From Rugosimonospora sp040255525 (GTDB taxonomy: Bacteria; Actinomycetota; Actinomycetes; Mycobacteriales; Micromonosporaceae): a DNA stretch of 64,000 bases. The stretch lies in contig JBDZVD010000026.1 in assembly GCA_040255525.1 (NCBI GenBank), positions 1 to 64,000 of the forward strand, given 5' to 3'. The notes under the pieces are model-generated. The model worked only from the letters and a program-made list of their open reading frames with translations, was not told where the DNA came from and made no database searches. Within the stretch, counting starts at the first letter, position 1; the number at the start of each line of letters is the position of its first letter. Below, in pieces: positions 31,128 to 39,488 of the stretch. A program made the translations under genes and the position numbers.

Positions 31128-32588
31128 GTGTCCGCTCCCCCGTCCCGCCACGCCGTCGTCATCGGCGGCAGCCTCGCTGGCATGTGTGTCGCACGTACCC
31201 TCGCGGATTTCGTCGACCACGTCACCGTGGTCGAGCGGGACCGGTTCCCGAACAGCCCCACGGTCCGCAAGGGCGTACCCCAGGCACACCACCTGCACGT
31301 GCTCGTCACGGCCGGCCAGCGGGCGCTGGAGCAGCTGTTCCCCGGCGTCATCGAGGAGCTGCACGCGGCCGGCGCGGTACGGGTCGCCGCGCCGACCGAC
31401 ATTCTCTACCTGACCGCCACCGGTTGGCGGCAGCGGTTCGCGGCAACGCACCGGCTCGTCGGGGCGAGCCGGGAGCTCATCGACTGGACCGTCCACAAAC
31501 GACTGTCGGCCGACCGGCGGATCCGTTTCCTGCCCGGGCACGACGCCATCGGGCTGCTGAGTGCCGGTCCGGACAGCTCGCGCGACGGCGGCCCGGCGCG
31601 CGGCGGCGGGGCGGTGACCGGCGTGCGGCTACGGGCCCGCGGCAACGACGGCCACGCCGGGGCCACCCCGGCGGGCCGCGAGGCGCCCGGCGCCGGGGAC
31701 GGCGCCGGGGAGCTGGCCGCCGACCTCGTGGTGGACGCGAGCGGGCGCGGCTCCCGCGCGCCCGACTGGCTGGCCGCCCTCGGGTACCCGCGCCCTGCCG
31801 AGACCCGTATCGACGCCGGGCTCGGGTACGCCAGCCGGCGCTACGTACTGCCGGAAGGCGCGGTCGGCAACTGGAAGAACATCCTGATCCTGCCCGACCC
31901 GCCCCGCTCCGGGCGCGGCGCCGTGCTGTACCCGATCGAGGGCGACCGGTGGATGCTCACGCTCGGCGGCCTCGGCGACGACAAGCCGCCCACCGACGAC
32001 GCGGGGTTCCTGGAGTTCGTCCGCGGGCTGCGCAGCCCGGTCGTCTACGACGCGGTCAAGGACGGCCGCCCGGACTCCCCGGTTCACGGCTTCCAGCAGA
32101 CCAGCAACCACCGACGGCACTACGAGTCGATGCCGGACTGGCCGCACGGGTTCCTGGTCGTCGGAGACGCGGTCTGCGCGTTCAACCCGGTCTACGGCCA
32201 CGGGATGAGCGTGGCCGCCCAGACCGCGGTGGCGCTGGCCGAGCACCTGCGCACCCGGCCGGCCGGCGGCCTCCGGCTGGACCGGGAGGCACAGGCGATC
32301 GCCGCCCGGTGCGCCGACGCCGCCTGGCTGGTGGCGACCGGTGCCGACTCGCGGATACCCGGGACGACCGGCGCCACACCCGGGCTGCGCGACCGATTCT
32401 CGCACCGGTACCTGAACCGGGCCGCCGACGTGGCCAACCGCGACCCGTACGTGGCCAGGGTGCTCACCGACGTCATGCACCTGGTCGCGCCGCCGACCGC
32501 GCTGCTGCGGCCGGGCGTGATGGCCCGGGTCGCGCGCGGCCGGCCCGGTCGCCCGCTGTGGGCGCCGCCGGAGCCGGAGACGGAGTAG
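31128..32588 (+). CDS. FAD-dependent monooxygenase/epoxidase-like protein
   Basis: 486 residues from GTG 31128 behind GGAGG. The FAD ADP-binding motif is HAVVIGGSLAGMCVARTLAD, followed by TVVERDRFP; the second FAD motif is FLVVGDAVCAFNPVYGHGMS. The central DLVVDASGRGSRAP is the DG-type motif of group A flavoprotein monooxygenases. It resembles hydroxylases and epoxidases from polyketide or isoprenoid pathways, but no such cluster is present here. A Gly/Ala-rich insert of about 60 residues (150-210) is unusual. A strong terminator hairpin begins at its stop codon. Confidence 0.85.
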   Translation: MSAPPSRHAVVIGGSLAGMCVARTLADFVDHVTVVERDRFPNSPTVRKGVPQAHHLHVLVTAGQRALEQLFPGVIEELHAAGAVRVAAPTDILYLTATGWRQRFAATHRLVGASRELIDWTVHKRLSADRRIRFLPGHDAIGLLSAGPDSSRDGGPARGGGAVTGVRLRARGNDGHAGATPAGREAPGAGDGAGELAADLVVDASGRGSRAPDWLAALGYPRPAETRIDAGLGYASRRYVLPEGAVGNWKNILILPDPPRSGRGAVLYPIEGDRWMLTLGGLGDDKPPTDDAGFLEFVRGLRSPVVYDAVKDGRPDSPVHGFQQTSNHRRHYESMPDWPHGFLVVGDAVCAFNPVYGHGMSVAAQTAVALAEHLRTRPAGGLRLDREAQAIAARCADAAWLVATGADSRIPGTTGATPGLRDRFSHRYLNRAADVANRDPYVARVLTDVMHLVAPPTALLRPGVMARVARGRPGRPLWAPPEPETE

Positions 32589-32614
32589 TGCCGGGGTCCG
32601 CCAGACCCCGGCAC
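32588..32614 (+). terminator. Strong 11-bp hairpin at monooxygenase stop
   Basis: GTGCCGGGGTC (32588-32598), loop CGCCA, GACCCCGGCAC (32604-32614), perfect pairing. It begins at the last base of the stop codon. No T-run follows. Confidence 0.75.
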
Positions 32615-32639
32615 CACCGCGCCTGCCCGGTGGCCGCCG

Positions 32640-32735
32640 GCTTCAGCGCCGCGGCCCCGGCCGGCCGGGGCCGCCGCTTCCGGACGAACATGTCGGTCAG
32701 GTCGCGCCCGACCATCATGCGTACCAGCCTAGGCG
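32640..32735 (-). pseudogene. Fragment of a sugar ABC-transporter ATPase
   Basis: Minus-strand translation gives LVRMMVGRDLTDMFVRKRRP followed by AGAAALKPAATG. The MVGRDLTD string with a following basic/Pro linker is characteristic of the junction between the two ATPase halves of RbsA/XylG-type sugar transporters. Nothing else of such a protein remains. The rest of 32615-32873 holds no gene I can support. Confidence 0.4.
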
Positions 32736-32873
32736 GACCGACACGCACCTACCCGCCGGGCGGCACACCGCCGGCCCCGGCGGGGCGGGCGGGCGGCACC
32801 GCTTTCTGCCCGGCCGGGTCGCTACGATGGCCTGCGTCCGGGGCGACGCCCCGCGGGAAGGAGCGGCGCTGGC

Positions 32874-34862
32874 ATGGCGGCAGACCCGGCGGGGCCCGCG
32901 CGCCGCGATCCGCCGCCGGCCGGGGGCCGGGCCGACCTGCGCGGGCTGTTGCGCATCGCCGACGAGGCGAGCTACGACGTACCGGCGCTGTGGCGGGACC
33001 GCAGTCGCGCCGGGTTCCTCGCCGCCCCGCTCGGCATCGATCCGCACGGCCGGCCGATGCACCTCGACCTCGCCCCCGCGACGGACGGCGGCATGGGCCC
33101 GCACGGGCTGTGCGCCGGCGCCGCCGGGTCGGGCAAGTCGGAGTTGCTGCGCGCGCTGGTCCTCGCCCTGGCCATGACGCACGCACCCGACCGGATGGCG
33201 TTCCTGCTCGTCGACAACACCGGCAGCGGCACGTTCGGCCCGCTGGAGCGGCTGCCGCACCTGGCCGGCCGGGTGGAGAACCTCGGCGAGAACCCGGACC
33301 AGGTGGACCGGCTGTGCGCCGTGCTGCGGGCCGAGGTGCGCCGGCGCGACCGCGCGCTGCGCGACGCCGGGGACCTGCCGGACATCACCGCGTACGACCG
33401 CCACCTGGCGGCCGGCCAGCCGCTGGTCGCGCTGCCCCGCCTGCTGGTGGCCGTCGACGAGTTCGACGAACTGGTCACCGCCTGGCCGGCCCTGCTCGAC
33501 GCGTGTACCGAGGTCGGCCGCGCCGGCGGCCGGCTGGGCATGCACCTGCTGCTGGCCGCCCAGCGGGTGCCCGAGGGCCAACTGCGCGGCCTGGCTCCCC
33601 TGCTGTCGTACCGGCTGGGGCTGCGTACCTTCGATCCGCGCGACAGCCAGGCGCTGCTCGGCGTACCGGACGCCGCCGATCTCCCCCCGGTGCCCGGCTC
33701 GGGCCTGCTGCGGGCCGGCGCCCGGCTCGGCCGGTTCCGTGCGGTGCCGGTGTCCGTGCCGTACCGGGCCGCGACGGCCGAAGCCGGCCAGGATACCCGA
33801 GCCGGCCAGGAGACCCGAGCCGCCGAGCGGGCGCCCAGCGTCCTGGACACCGTGGTCGGCAGGCTGCGCGAGCACGCCGCCGCCGTACCCCGGCTCTGGC
33901 TGCCGCCGCTGCCCACCGCCCTGCCGCTCGACGCGGTGATCGGGCCGGCGGCGGCCGTCGCGGGTCGCGGCCCGGTCGCGGTGCCACCCGCAGCGAATGG
34001 CGGGCACCTGCGCGTTCCGGTGGGGCTCGTGGACCGGCCGGCCGAGTCGCGGCAGGAGCCGTTCGTGCTCGACCTGTCCGGCGGGCCCGGGTCGACCGGG
34101 CACCTGTGCGTGCTGGGCGGCCGGAAGGCGGGCAAGTCCACGCTGCTGTGCACGCTCGTCGTCGCCGCCGCGCTGACCCAGACGCCGTACGACATCCGGT
34201 TCGTCTGTGTCGGCGGAAGCGACGGCGCGCTCGCCCCGCTGGCCGGGCTGACGACCGTGGCCGGCGTCACGCCGGACCGAGCCCCGGGTGGGGCCGCGGC
34301 CGGGGACGAAGCCGCCGGGAGGGACCGAGCCGAACGGGTGCGCGAGGCCGTGCGCCGCGTCGAGCTGACGCTCGCCGGCCGCCAGAAGCTGTTCTCCGAG
34401 CGGGGCATCGCCGGCGCCGCCGCGCTGCGGCGGCTGCGCCGCGAAGGCGCCCTGCCCGAACTGCCCGCCACCGACGTCGTGCTGGTCATCGACGACTTCG
34501 CGGCGTTCGCGGCCGGCTACGCGGACCTCCTCGACCACGTGTACCGGATCGGTGCGCACGGCCCGGCCCACGGTGTGCACCTGGTACTGGCCGCCGGGCG
34601 GCCGGCGGAGGTACCCGACAGGCTGCGCGCGGCGCTCGGCGGCGCGGTCGAACTGGCACTGGACGACCCGCGCGACTCCACCATCGATGCCCGCGCGTCG
34701 GCGCGGCTGCCGGCGGACACCCCGGGCCGGTGCCTGATCGCCGGCCCGCTGTACACGCAGGTCGCCCTCCCGGTCGCCGGCATCCGGGACGGGCGCACCG
34801 GACTGGCGGAACTCGTCGCGACGCTGGCCGACGCATATGGCGAGGCGATCCGTAATCAATAG
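32874..34862 (+). CDS. Orphan EccC-like FtsK/SpoIIIE ATPase (two ATPase domains)
   Basis: 662 residues from ATG 32874. Domain 1 (about 40-290): Walker A GAAGSGKSELLR (82-93), RLLVAVDEFDELV, and HLLLAAQRVPEGQLRGL with YRLGLRTFDPRDSQALLGVP, matching the first ATPase of type VII secretion EccC. Domain 2 (about 395-640): GGRKAGKSTLLC, DVVLVIDDFAAF and VELALDDPRDSTIDARA, matching the second EccC ATPase. The N-terminal membrane helices and the third ATPase domain are absent, so it is EccCb-like but shorter. Between the domains lies an Ala/Thr/Glu linker. No EsxA/B, EccB, EccD or mycosin gene is adjacent. It may serve a distant ESX system or another translocation process. Confidence 0.8.
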   Translation: MAADPAGPARRDPPPAGGRADLRGLLRIADEASYDVPALWRDRSRAGFLAAPLGIDPHGRPMHLDLAPATDGGMGPHGLCAGAAGSGKSELLRALVLALAMTHAPDRMAFLLVDNTGSGTFGPLERLPHLAGRVENLGENPDQVDRLCAVLRAEVRRRDRALRDAGDLPDITAYDRHLAAGQPLVALPRLLVAVDEFDELVTAWPALLDACTEVGRAGGRLGMHLLLAAQRVPEGQLRGLAPLLSYRLGLRTFDPRDSQALLGVPDAADLPPVPGSGLLRAGARLGRFRAVPVSVPYRAATAEAGQDTRAGQETRAAERAPSVLDTVVGRLREHAAAVPRLWLPPLPTALPLDAVIGPAAAVAGRGPVAVPPAANGGHLRVPVGLVDRPAESRQEPFVLDLSGGPGSTGHLCVLGGRKAGKSTLLCTLVVAAALTQTPYDIRFVCVGGSDGALAPLAGLTTVAGVTPDRAPGGAAAGDEAAGRDRAERVREAVRRVELTLAGRQKLFSERGIAGAAALRRLRREGALPELPATDVVLVIDDFAAFAAGYADLLDHVYRIGAHGPAHGVHLVLAAGRPAEVPDRLRAALGGAVELALDDPRDSTIDARASARLPADTPGRCLIAGPLYTQVALPVAGIRDGRTGLAELVATLADAYGEAIRNQ

Positions 34863-34904
34863 CTCGCCATCGAGTAATGAATCGGGCCGGAGTGGTCGCC
34901 GCCC

Positions 34905-36473
34905 TCACCTCGGCACGACGGCCACCAGTTGGCTCAGCGGGCCGCGCGGGTTCACCTGTACCCGCAGCCGCTTCTGCCGGGCCAGCCTCAGCGCGACGGC
35001 GACGGTCGCCAGCGCCGGTACCGTGCCGGCTAGCATCATGCCCATCCGCGGCCCCAGGTACTGGTCGATCGCGCCGACCAGTGGGCCGCCGAGCGCCCCA
35101 CTGCCGAAGAACACCAGCAGGTACACGCCCATCACCCGACCGCGTACGGTGTCGTGCGACGCGATCTGGACCATCGAGTTGGCCGAGGTCTGCAACAGCA
35201 GGGTGGCCGCGCCGACCCCGGCCAGCGCCAGGCAGTAGCTCCATTCGCTGGGTGCGCCGGCCGCGATGAGGTACAGGGCGGCGAGCGCGAGGCCGGTCGC
35301 GGCCAGCCCGCGGATCCTCGTCCGGGGCCGGCGCGCCGAGATCAGCGCGCCGGTGAGCGAGCCGACCGCGGCCACCGAGCTGAGCAGGCTGTAGCCGCTG
35401 GAGCCGGAGTGGAACACGGACTTGGCGTACGCGGCCAGGGTGACCGGCAGGTTGATGGTGAACAGACCGAACACCCCGATCAGTACGGTCGGCCACAGCA
35501 TGTGCGGCCGGCCGGTCAGGTAGCGCAGCCCGTCACTGAGCCGCCGTTGGGGCACGGCGACCCGCGGTGGCGTCACGAGTTCGGCGGTACGCAGCAGCAG
35601 GAGCGCGGTGATCGGCGCAAGGTAGGTGGTCGCGTTGACCGCGAACGCGTACCCCGGCCCGACCACCCGGATGAGCACGCCGCTGACCGCCGGGCCGATG
35701 AGGCCGGCGACCTGGAACACCGACGAGTTGAGGCCGATCGCGTTGCGCAGCTGGGCCGGACCGACCAGTTCGTTGACGAACGACTGGCGGGCCGGGTTGT
35801 CGACCGCGGTGAACATCCCGAGACAGAACGCGACGACGAACACGTGCCACGCCCGTACCTGGTGGGTGAGGGTCAGGCAGGCGAGCACGGCGGCCATCGA
35901 CGCCATCCCGGCCTGGGTCACCAGCAGGACGCGGTGCTTGGGGAAGCGGTCGGAGATCAGCCCACCCACCATGCCGAACAGCATCGTCGGGAGGAACTGC
36001 AGCGCGGTGGTGACGCCGACGGCGGCCGGGCTGCCGGTGATGGTCAGCACCAGCCAGTCCTGGGCGATGCGCTGCACCCACCCGCCGGTGTTGGCGATCA
36101 GGGTGCCGGATGCGAACAGCCGGTAGTTGCGCACGCGCAGGGACGCGAACATGCCGCCGGCGCGGCGCTGGTCCTGGGGGATCGGTGATGCGGCGGCCGG
36201 TGATTCGTGCACCGGCGGCGCGGAGACCGGCGCGGCGGTGCCGGACGCGACCGCGTCGAGTGGCGCGGACCCGAGCGGGACGGAGACGAGCGGGGTGGAG
36301 ACGAGCGGGGTGAGGGCGGGACCCCGCGCGGCGGACGGCGGCGCTGCGGGGCTCGGCGGGTTGGCGGCTGGCTCGGCGGACGGGGATGCTTCGGCTCTGG
36401 CCGGCGCGGTGCTCAACAGACATCCAAACCTCGTGGCTTCACGACTGGTCCGGCCCGGCGCACCTGGCACCAC
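34905..36473 (-). CDS. MFS exporter (MFS_3/enterobactin-exporter-like)
   Basis: 522 residues by the longest frame; the true start is uncertain because the first about 105 residues are a low-complexity Pro/Ser/Ala/Val segment with repeats (TPLVSTPLVSVPLGS). The transporter proper begins at about FASLRVRNYRLFASG. Twelve helices follow, with GGLISDRFPKHRVLLVTQ between TM2 and TM3 and NPARQSFVNELVGPAQLRNAIG, typical of EntS-like exporters. It may export a siderophore or drug. It is divergent from a LysR gene, with a LysR-type site between them. Confidence 0.85.
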   Translation of the reverse strand: MVPGAPGRTSREATRFGCLLSTAPARAEASPSAEPAANPPSPAAPPSAARGPALTPLVSTPLVSVPLGSAPLDAVASGTAAPVSAPPVHESPAAASPIPQDQRRAGGMFASLRVRNYRLFASGTLIANTGGWVQRIAQDWLVLTITGSPAAVGVTTALQFLPTMLFGMVGGLISDRFPKHRVLLVTQAGMASMAAVLACLTLTHQVRAWHVFVVAFCLGMFTAVDNPARQSFVNELVGPAQLRNAIGLNSSVFQVAGLIGPAVSGVLIRVVGPGYAFAVNATTYLAPITALLLLRTAELVTPPRVAVPQRRLSDGLRYLTGRPHMLWPTVLIGVFGLFTINLPVTLAAYAKSVFHSGSSGYSLLSSVAAVGSLTGALISARRPRTRIRGLAATGLALAALYLIAAGAPSEWSYCLALAGVGAATLLLQTSANSMVQIASHDTVRGRVMGVYLLVFFGSGALGGPLVGAIDQYLGPRMGMMLAGTVPALATVAVALRLARQKRLRVQVNPRGPLSQLVAVVPR

Positions 36474-36544
36474 GACGCGACCCGGGCCAGTCGTGCGTGC
36501 GGCTCCTATCCTGATTGACCGCGCGTCATTCCCAAAGCGAATTG

Positions 36545-36560
36545 ATCATATTAGTGTGAT
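36545..36560. promoter_or_regulatory. LysR-type binding site
   Basis: ATCA (36545-36548), eight AT-rich bases, TGAT (36557-36560), within a T-N11-A context. It lies 28 bases upstream of the LysR start, in the 114-base divergent region shared with the MFS gene, where LysR regulators usually bind to control the divergent gene and themselves. Confidence 0.5.
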
Positions 36561-36587
36561 AGCGGATCGCAATAGGAGGGCCGGAGG

Positions 36588-37463
36588 GTGTACGACCCCG
36601 AACAGCTGCGCACGTTCCTCGCCGTGGCCCAGTCATTGAGTTTCACCCAGGCCGCCGCGTCGCTGGGCATCCGGCAGCCGACGGTCAGCCAGCACATCCG
36701 CAAACTGGAACAGGCGGTGGGGCGGCCGCTGTTCATCCGCGACACCCGGACCGTCACGCTGACCGCGGACGGCGAGATGATGGCCGGTTTCGCGCGGTCG
36801 ATCCTCGCGGCGTACGAGCCGGCGGTCGGCTACTTCACCGGGTCCGGACTCACCGGGCGGCTGCGTTTCGGCGTGACGGATGACCTCGCGCTCACCTCGG
36901 TGCCCAGGATCCTGCGCGACTTCCAGCAGCTGTACCCGCGCATCGCCCTGGAGTTGACCGTCTCGCAGAGCGTGACGCTCGCCCGCCGGGTCGAGTCCGG
37001 ACACCTCGATGTCGCGTTCGTCAAATACCACACCGGCGAACGGCACGGCAGGCTGGTGCGGCGCGACCGGCTGGTGTGGGCGGGCGTCGAGGGCACGCGG
37101 GTGCGCTTCGACCGCCCCGTGCCGCTGATCGTGTACCAGGCGCCGAGCCTGAGCCGGTCCACCGGTGTGCAGGCGCTCGAAGACGCCGGCATCGCCTACC
37201 GCGTCACGTGTACGGTCCGGGGCGTCAACGGCGTGCTCGCCGCCGTACGGGCCGGCATGGGCATCGCGATTTTCGCCCGCAGCCTCGTCCCCGAAGACCT
37301 CGTCGAGTTGCCGGTCAGCTCCGGGCTGCCGGAACTCGGCGAGATCGACCTGGTCCTGCTGACCAACCCGCGCGCGGCCACCGGCGCGGTCGACGCGCTC
37401 ACCGCGGCGATCCTGGCCAGCGGCACCCCGACCCGCCACCCGATCCGCCACCTGGGCCGCTGA
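36588..37463 (+). CDS. LysR-family transcriptional regulator
   Basis: 291 residues, GTG start with GGAGGG upstream. The N-terminal HTH is canonical: MYDPEQLRTFLAVAQSLSFT, QAAASLGIRQPTVSQHIRKL, GRPLFIRDTRTVTLTADG. The C-terminal part is the ligand-binding domain with two Rossmann-like lobes (GRLRFGVTDDLALTSVP, VNGVLAAVRAGMGIAIFAR). It is expected to control the divergent MFS exporter in response to a small molecule. Confidence 0.93.
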   Translation: MYDPEQLRTFLAVAQSLSFTQAAASLGIRQPTVSQHIRKLEQAVGRPLFIRDTRTVTLTADGEMMAGFARSILAAYEPAVGYFTGSGLTGRLRFGVTDDLALTSVPRILRDFQQLYPRIALELTVSQSVTLARRVESGHLDVAFVKYHTGERHGRLVRRDRLVWAGVEGTRVRFDRPVPLIVYQAPSLSRSTGVQALEDAGIAYRVTCTVRGVNGVLAAVRAGMGIAIFARSLVPEDLVELPVSSGLPELGEIDLVLLTNPRAATGAVDALTAAILASGTPTRHPIRHLGR

Positions 37464-37511
37464 GCCGGCGAAGCGCGTGGGCAGGCGGCGTCCGCACGCG
37501 TGCGGAGCGCT

Positions 37512-37676
37512 CTACCGGAACAGGAGGTTGAGGGCGATCGTCAGGATGGCCGACAGCAGGACTGAGACGAGAATCATCATCAGGCAGCCCGGCACTCCCC
37601 CGAGCGGACGGATCACCACATTACCGATGCGCACCACCGGCCCGTACCCCCATTTCCGGCAGGTCAATCCGGCCAT
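37512..37676 (-). CDS. 54-residue conserved-type membrane protein
   Basis: ATG 37676; the upstream extension of the frame lacks coding character. Sequence pattern: an N-terminal GLTCRKWGYGPVVRIG, then NVVIRPLGGVPGCL and a single hydrophobic helix (MMILVSVLLSAILTIAL) ending NLLFR. Proteins of this plan are frequent small actinobacterial membrane proteins of unknown role. It is divergent from an MFS drug transporter; a 15-base-arm inverted repeat lies between them. Confidence 0.65.
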   Translation of the reverse strand: MAGLTCRKWGYGPVVRIGNVVIRPLGGVPGCLMMILVSVLLSAILTIALNLLFR

Positions 37677-37723
37677 GCGGCGCCGCTCGGTCGTCCACGA
37701 AGCGAAATCGGTCGCGTGATCGA

Positions 37724-37759
37724 CGCGGGTACGGGCAGCATAGACTGCCCGTACCCGCG
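37724..37759. promoter_or_regulatory. Perfect 15-bp-arm inverted repeat (operator)
   Basis: CGCGGGTACGGGCAG (37724-37738), CATAGA, CTGCCCGTACCCGCG (37745-37759). It lies between the divergent small membrane gene (start 37676) and MFS gene (start 37816). The centre contains TAGACT, a plausible -10 for the rightward gene, so a bound protein would block transcription. The regulator is not evident nearby. Confidence 0.65.
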
Positions 37760-37815
37760 GCGACGTGTCCGGCCGACCCACGGCGACGCCTGCCCCGCAC
37801 GGAGGTGCAATCCAC

Positions 37816-39348
37816 ATGACGATGACCACCACGCCGGAGGCCCCGGCCGACAAACTCGACCGGGGCGTCCTCAAGGTAGCCGGAGTCGTGGTCCTCGGCG
37901 CCATCATGGCGATCCTCGACGTGACCGTGGTGAGCGTCGCGCTGCCGACGTTCCAGCGACAATTCCACGCGAGCTACGCCACGGTCGCCTGGACGATGAC
38001 CGCCTACACGCTCGCGCTGGCCACCGTCATCCCGGCGACCGGGTGGGCCGCCGACCGGTTCGGCACCAAGCGCCTGTACCTCACGTCGATCGCGCTGTTC
38101 GTGGCGGGCTCGGCCTTGTGCAGCGCAGCCTGGGACATCGGTCCGCTGATCGCGTTCCGGGCCGTGCAGGGTCTGGGCGGCGGCATGCTCATGCCGCTCG
38201 GTATGACGATCATGACACGGGCCGCCGGCCCCGACCGGGTGGGCCGGGTCATGGCCGTGCTCGGCGTACCGATGCTGCTCGGCCCGATCGGTGGCCCGAT
38301 CCTCGGCGGCTGGCTCATCGAGGCGGCGAGCTGGCACTGGATCTTCCTGATCAACGTACCGATCGGTGCGGTCGCGTTCGTCGCCGCGCTGCGGGTCCTT
38401 CCGAAGGACCAACCGCATCCGTCGGAGTCGTTCGACTTCCTCGGCATGCTGCTGCTCTCCCCCGGCCTGGCGTTGTTCCTGTACGGCGTGTCCTCGATCC
38501 CCGGGGCGGCCACGGTCGTGGCCGTGAAGGTGCTCGTGCCGGCGCTCATCGGTCTGGCGCTGGTCGGCGGTTTCGTCGCGCACGCCCTGCGCAAGGATCA
38601 CCCACTGCTCGACCTGAGCCTGTTCACGAACCGGAACCTGAGCGTCGCGGTCATCACGATGACCCTGTTCTCGGTCGCGTTCATGGGCAGCATGCTGCTG
38701 TTCCCGAGCTACTTCCTCCAGGTGCGCGGGCAGAGCACGCTGCACGCCGGCCTGCTGCTCGCGCCGCAGGGACTGGGCGCGATGCTGACCATGCCGGTGG
38801 CCGGCCGCCTCACCGACCGGATCGGCCCGGGCAAGCTGGTCCTCGGCGGGATCGTGCTGATCACCGCCGGGATGGGCGTGTTCACCCGGGTGGCTGCGGA
38901 TTCGTCGTACGTGCTGCTGCTCGGCGCCCTGTTCGTGCTCGGCATGGGGATGGGCATGACGATGATGCCGATCATGTCCGCCGCCCTGGCCAGCCTGACC
39001 GACCACCAGATCGCCCGGGGTTCGACGATGATGAACATCGTCCAGCAGACCGCCGGTTCGATCGGCACCGCGGTCATGTCGGTCATTCTGACCAAACAGG
39101 TGCAGGCCAGCCCGCCGGCGCGCGGGTACAGCGCCGTCATCCAGGGACAGGCCCCGGCCGGAACGTTCACGGCCGACCGGCTCGCGGAGGGGCGGTCGTC
39201 GCTCGCCGGGGCGTTCGGCCACACCTATCTGGTCGCGCTGATCCTCATCGCGCTGTGCCTCGTCCCGGCGCTGTTCCTCCCGCGTCGCAAGATCGAGAAA
39301 GCGGACCAGGAGGCCGGGGAGGTCGCCGTGCCGGTGGCCATCCACTGA
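37816..39348 (+). CDS. DHA2-type MFS multidrug transporter (EmrB/QacA-like)
   Basis: 510 residues from ATG 37816, with GGAGG at 37801-37805. Fourteen helices. Family marks: MAILDVTVVSVALPTFQ in TM1, TGWAADRFGTKRLYLTS (motif A), FRAVQGLGGGMLMPLG (motif B) and LGPIGGPILGGWLIE (motif C, antiporter). It exports drugs or metabolites by proton antiport. The C-terminus is a short charged tail. An operator-like palindrome precedes it. Confidence 0.93.
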   Translation: MTMTTTPEAPADKLDRGVLKVAGVVVLGAIMAILDVTVVSVALPTFQRQFHASYATVAWTMTAYTLALATVIPATGWAADRFGTKRLYLTSIALFVAGSALCSAAWDIGPLIAFRAVQGLGGGMLMPLGMTIMTRAAGPDRVGRVMAVLGVPMLLGPIGGPILGGWLIEAASWHWIFLINVPIGAVAFVAALRVLPKDQPHPSESFDFLGMLLLSPGLALFLYGVSSIPGAATVVAVKVLVPALIGLALVGGFVAHALRKDHPLLDLSLFTNRNLSVAVITMTLFSVAFMGSMLLFPSYFLQVRGQSTLHAGLLLAPQGLGAMLTMPVAGRLTDRIGPGKLVLGGIVLITAGMGVFTRVAADSSYVLLLGALFVLGMGMGMTMMPIMSAALASLTDHQIARGSTMMNIVQQTAGSIGTAVMSVILTKQVQASPPARGYSAVIQGQAPAGTFTADRLAEGRSSLAGAFGHTYLVALILIALCLVPALFLPRRKIEKADQEAGEVAVPVAIH

Positions 39349-39368
39349 GCCGGGTCACCCGCCGCTCC

Positions 39369-39488
39369 TCACGACGTCAGCCCACCGGGCCGCCTCCCGC
39401 ACCGGACGACGGTCCGCGGACAGTCGGCGGGCACGCGGGCGAGGTGGTTGACCTGACGGTCCATGACGAGCAGGGCGGTGCGGCCCAT
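39369..39488 (-). pseudogene. Truncated isochorismatase-family protein
   Basis: ATG at 39488 follows directly on the stop of the MFS gene on the same strand. The first residues, MGRTALLVMDRQVNHLARV, match the N-terminal strand and catalytic-Asp region of cysteine hydrolases/isochorismatases, but after about 20 residues the sequence degenerates and stops at residue 39. Normal length is about 180-200. It is the broken third gene of a MarR-MFS operon. Confidence 0.45.
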
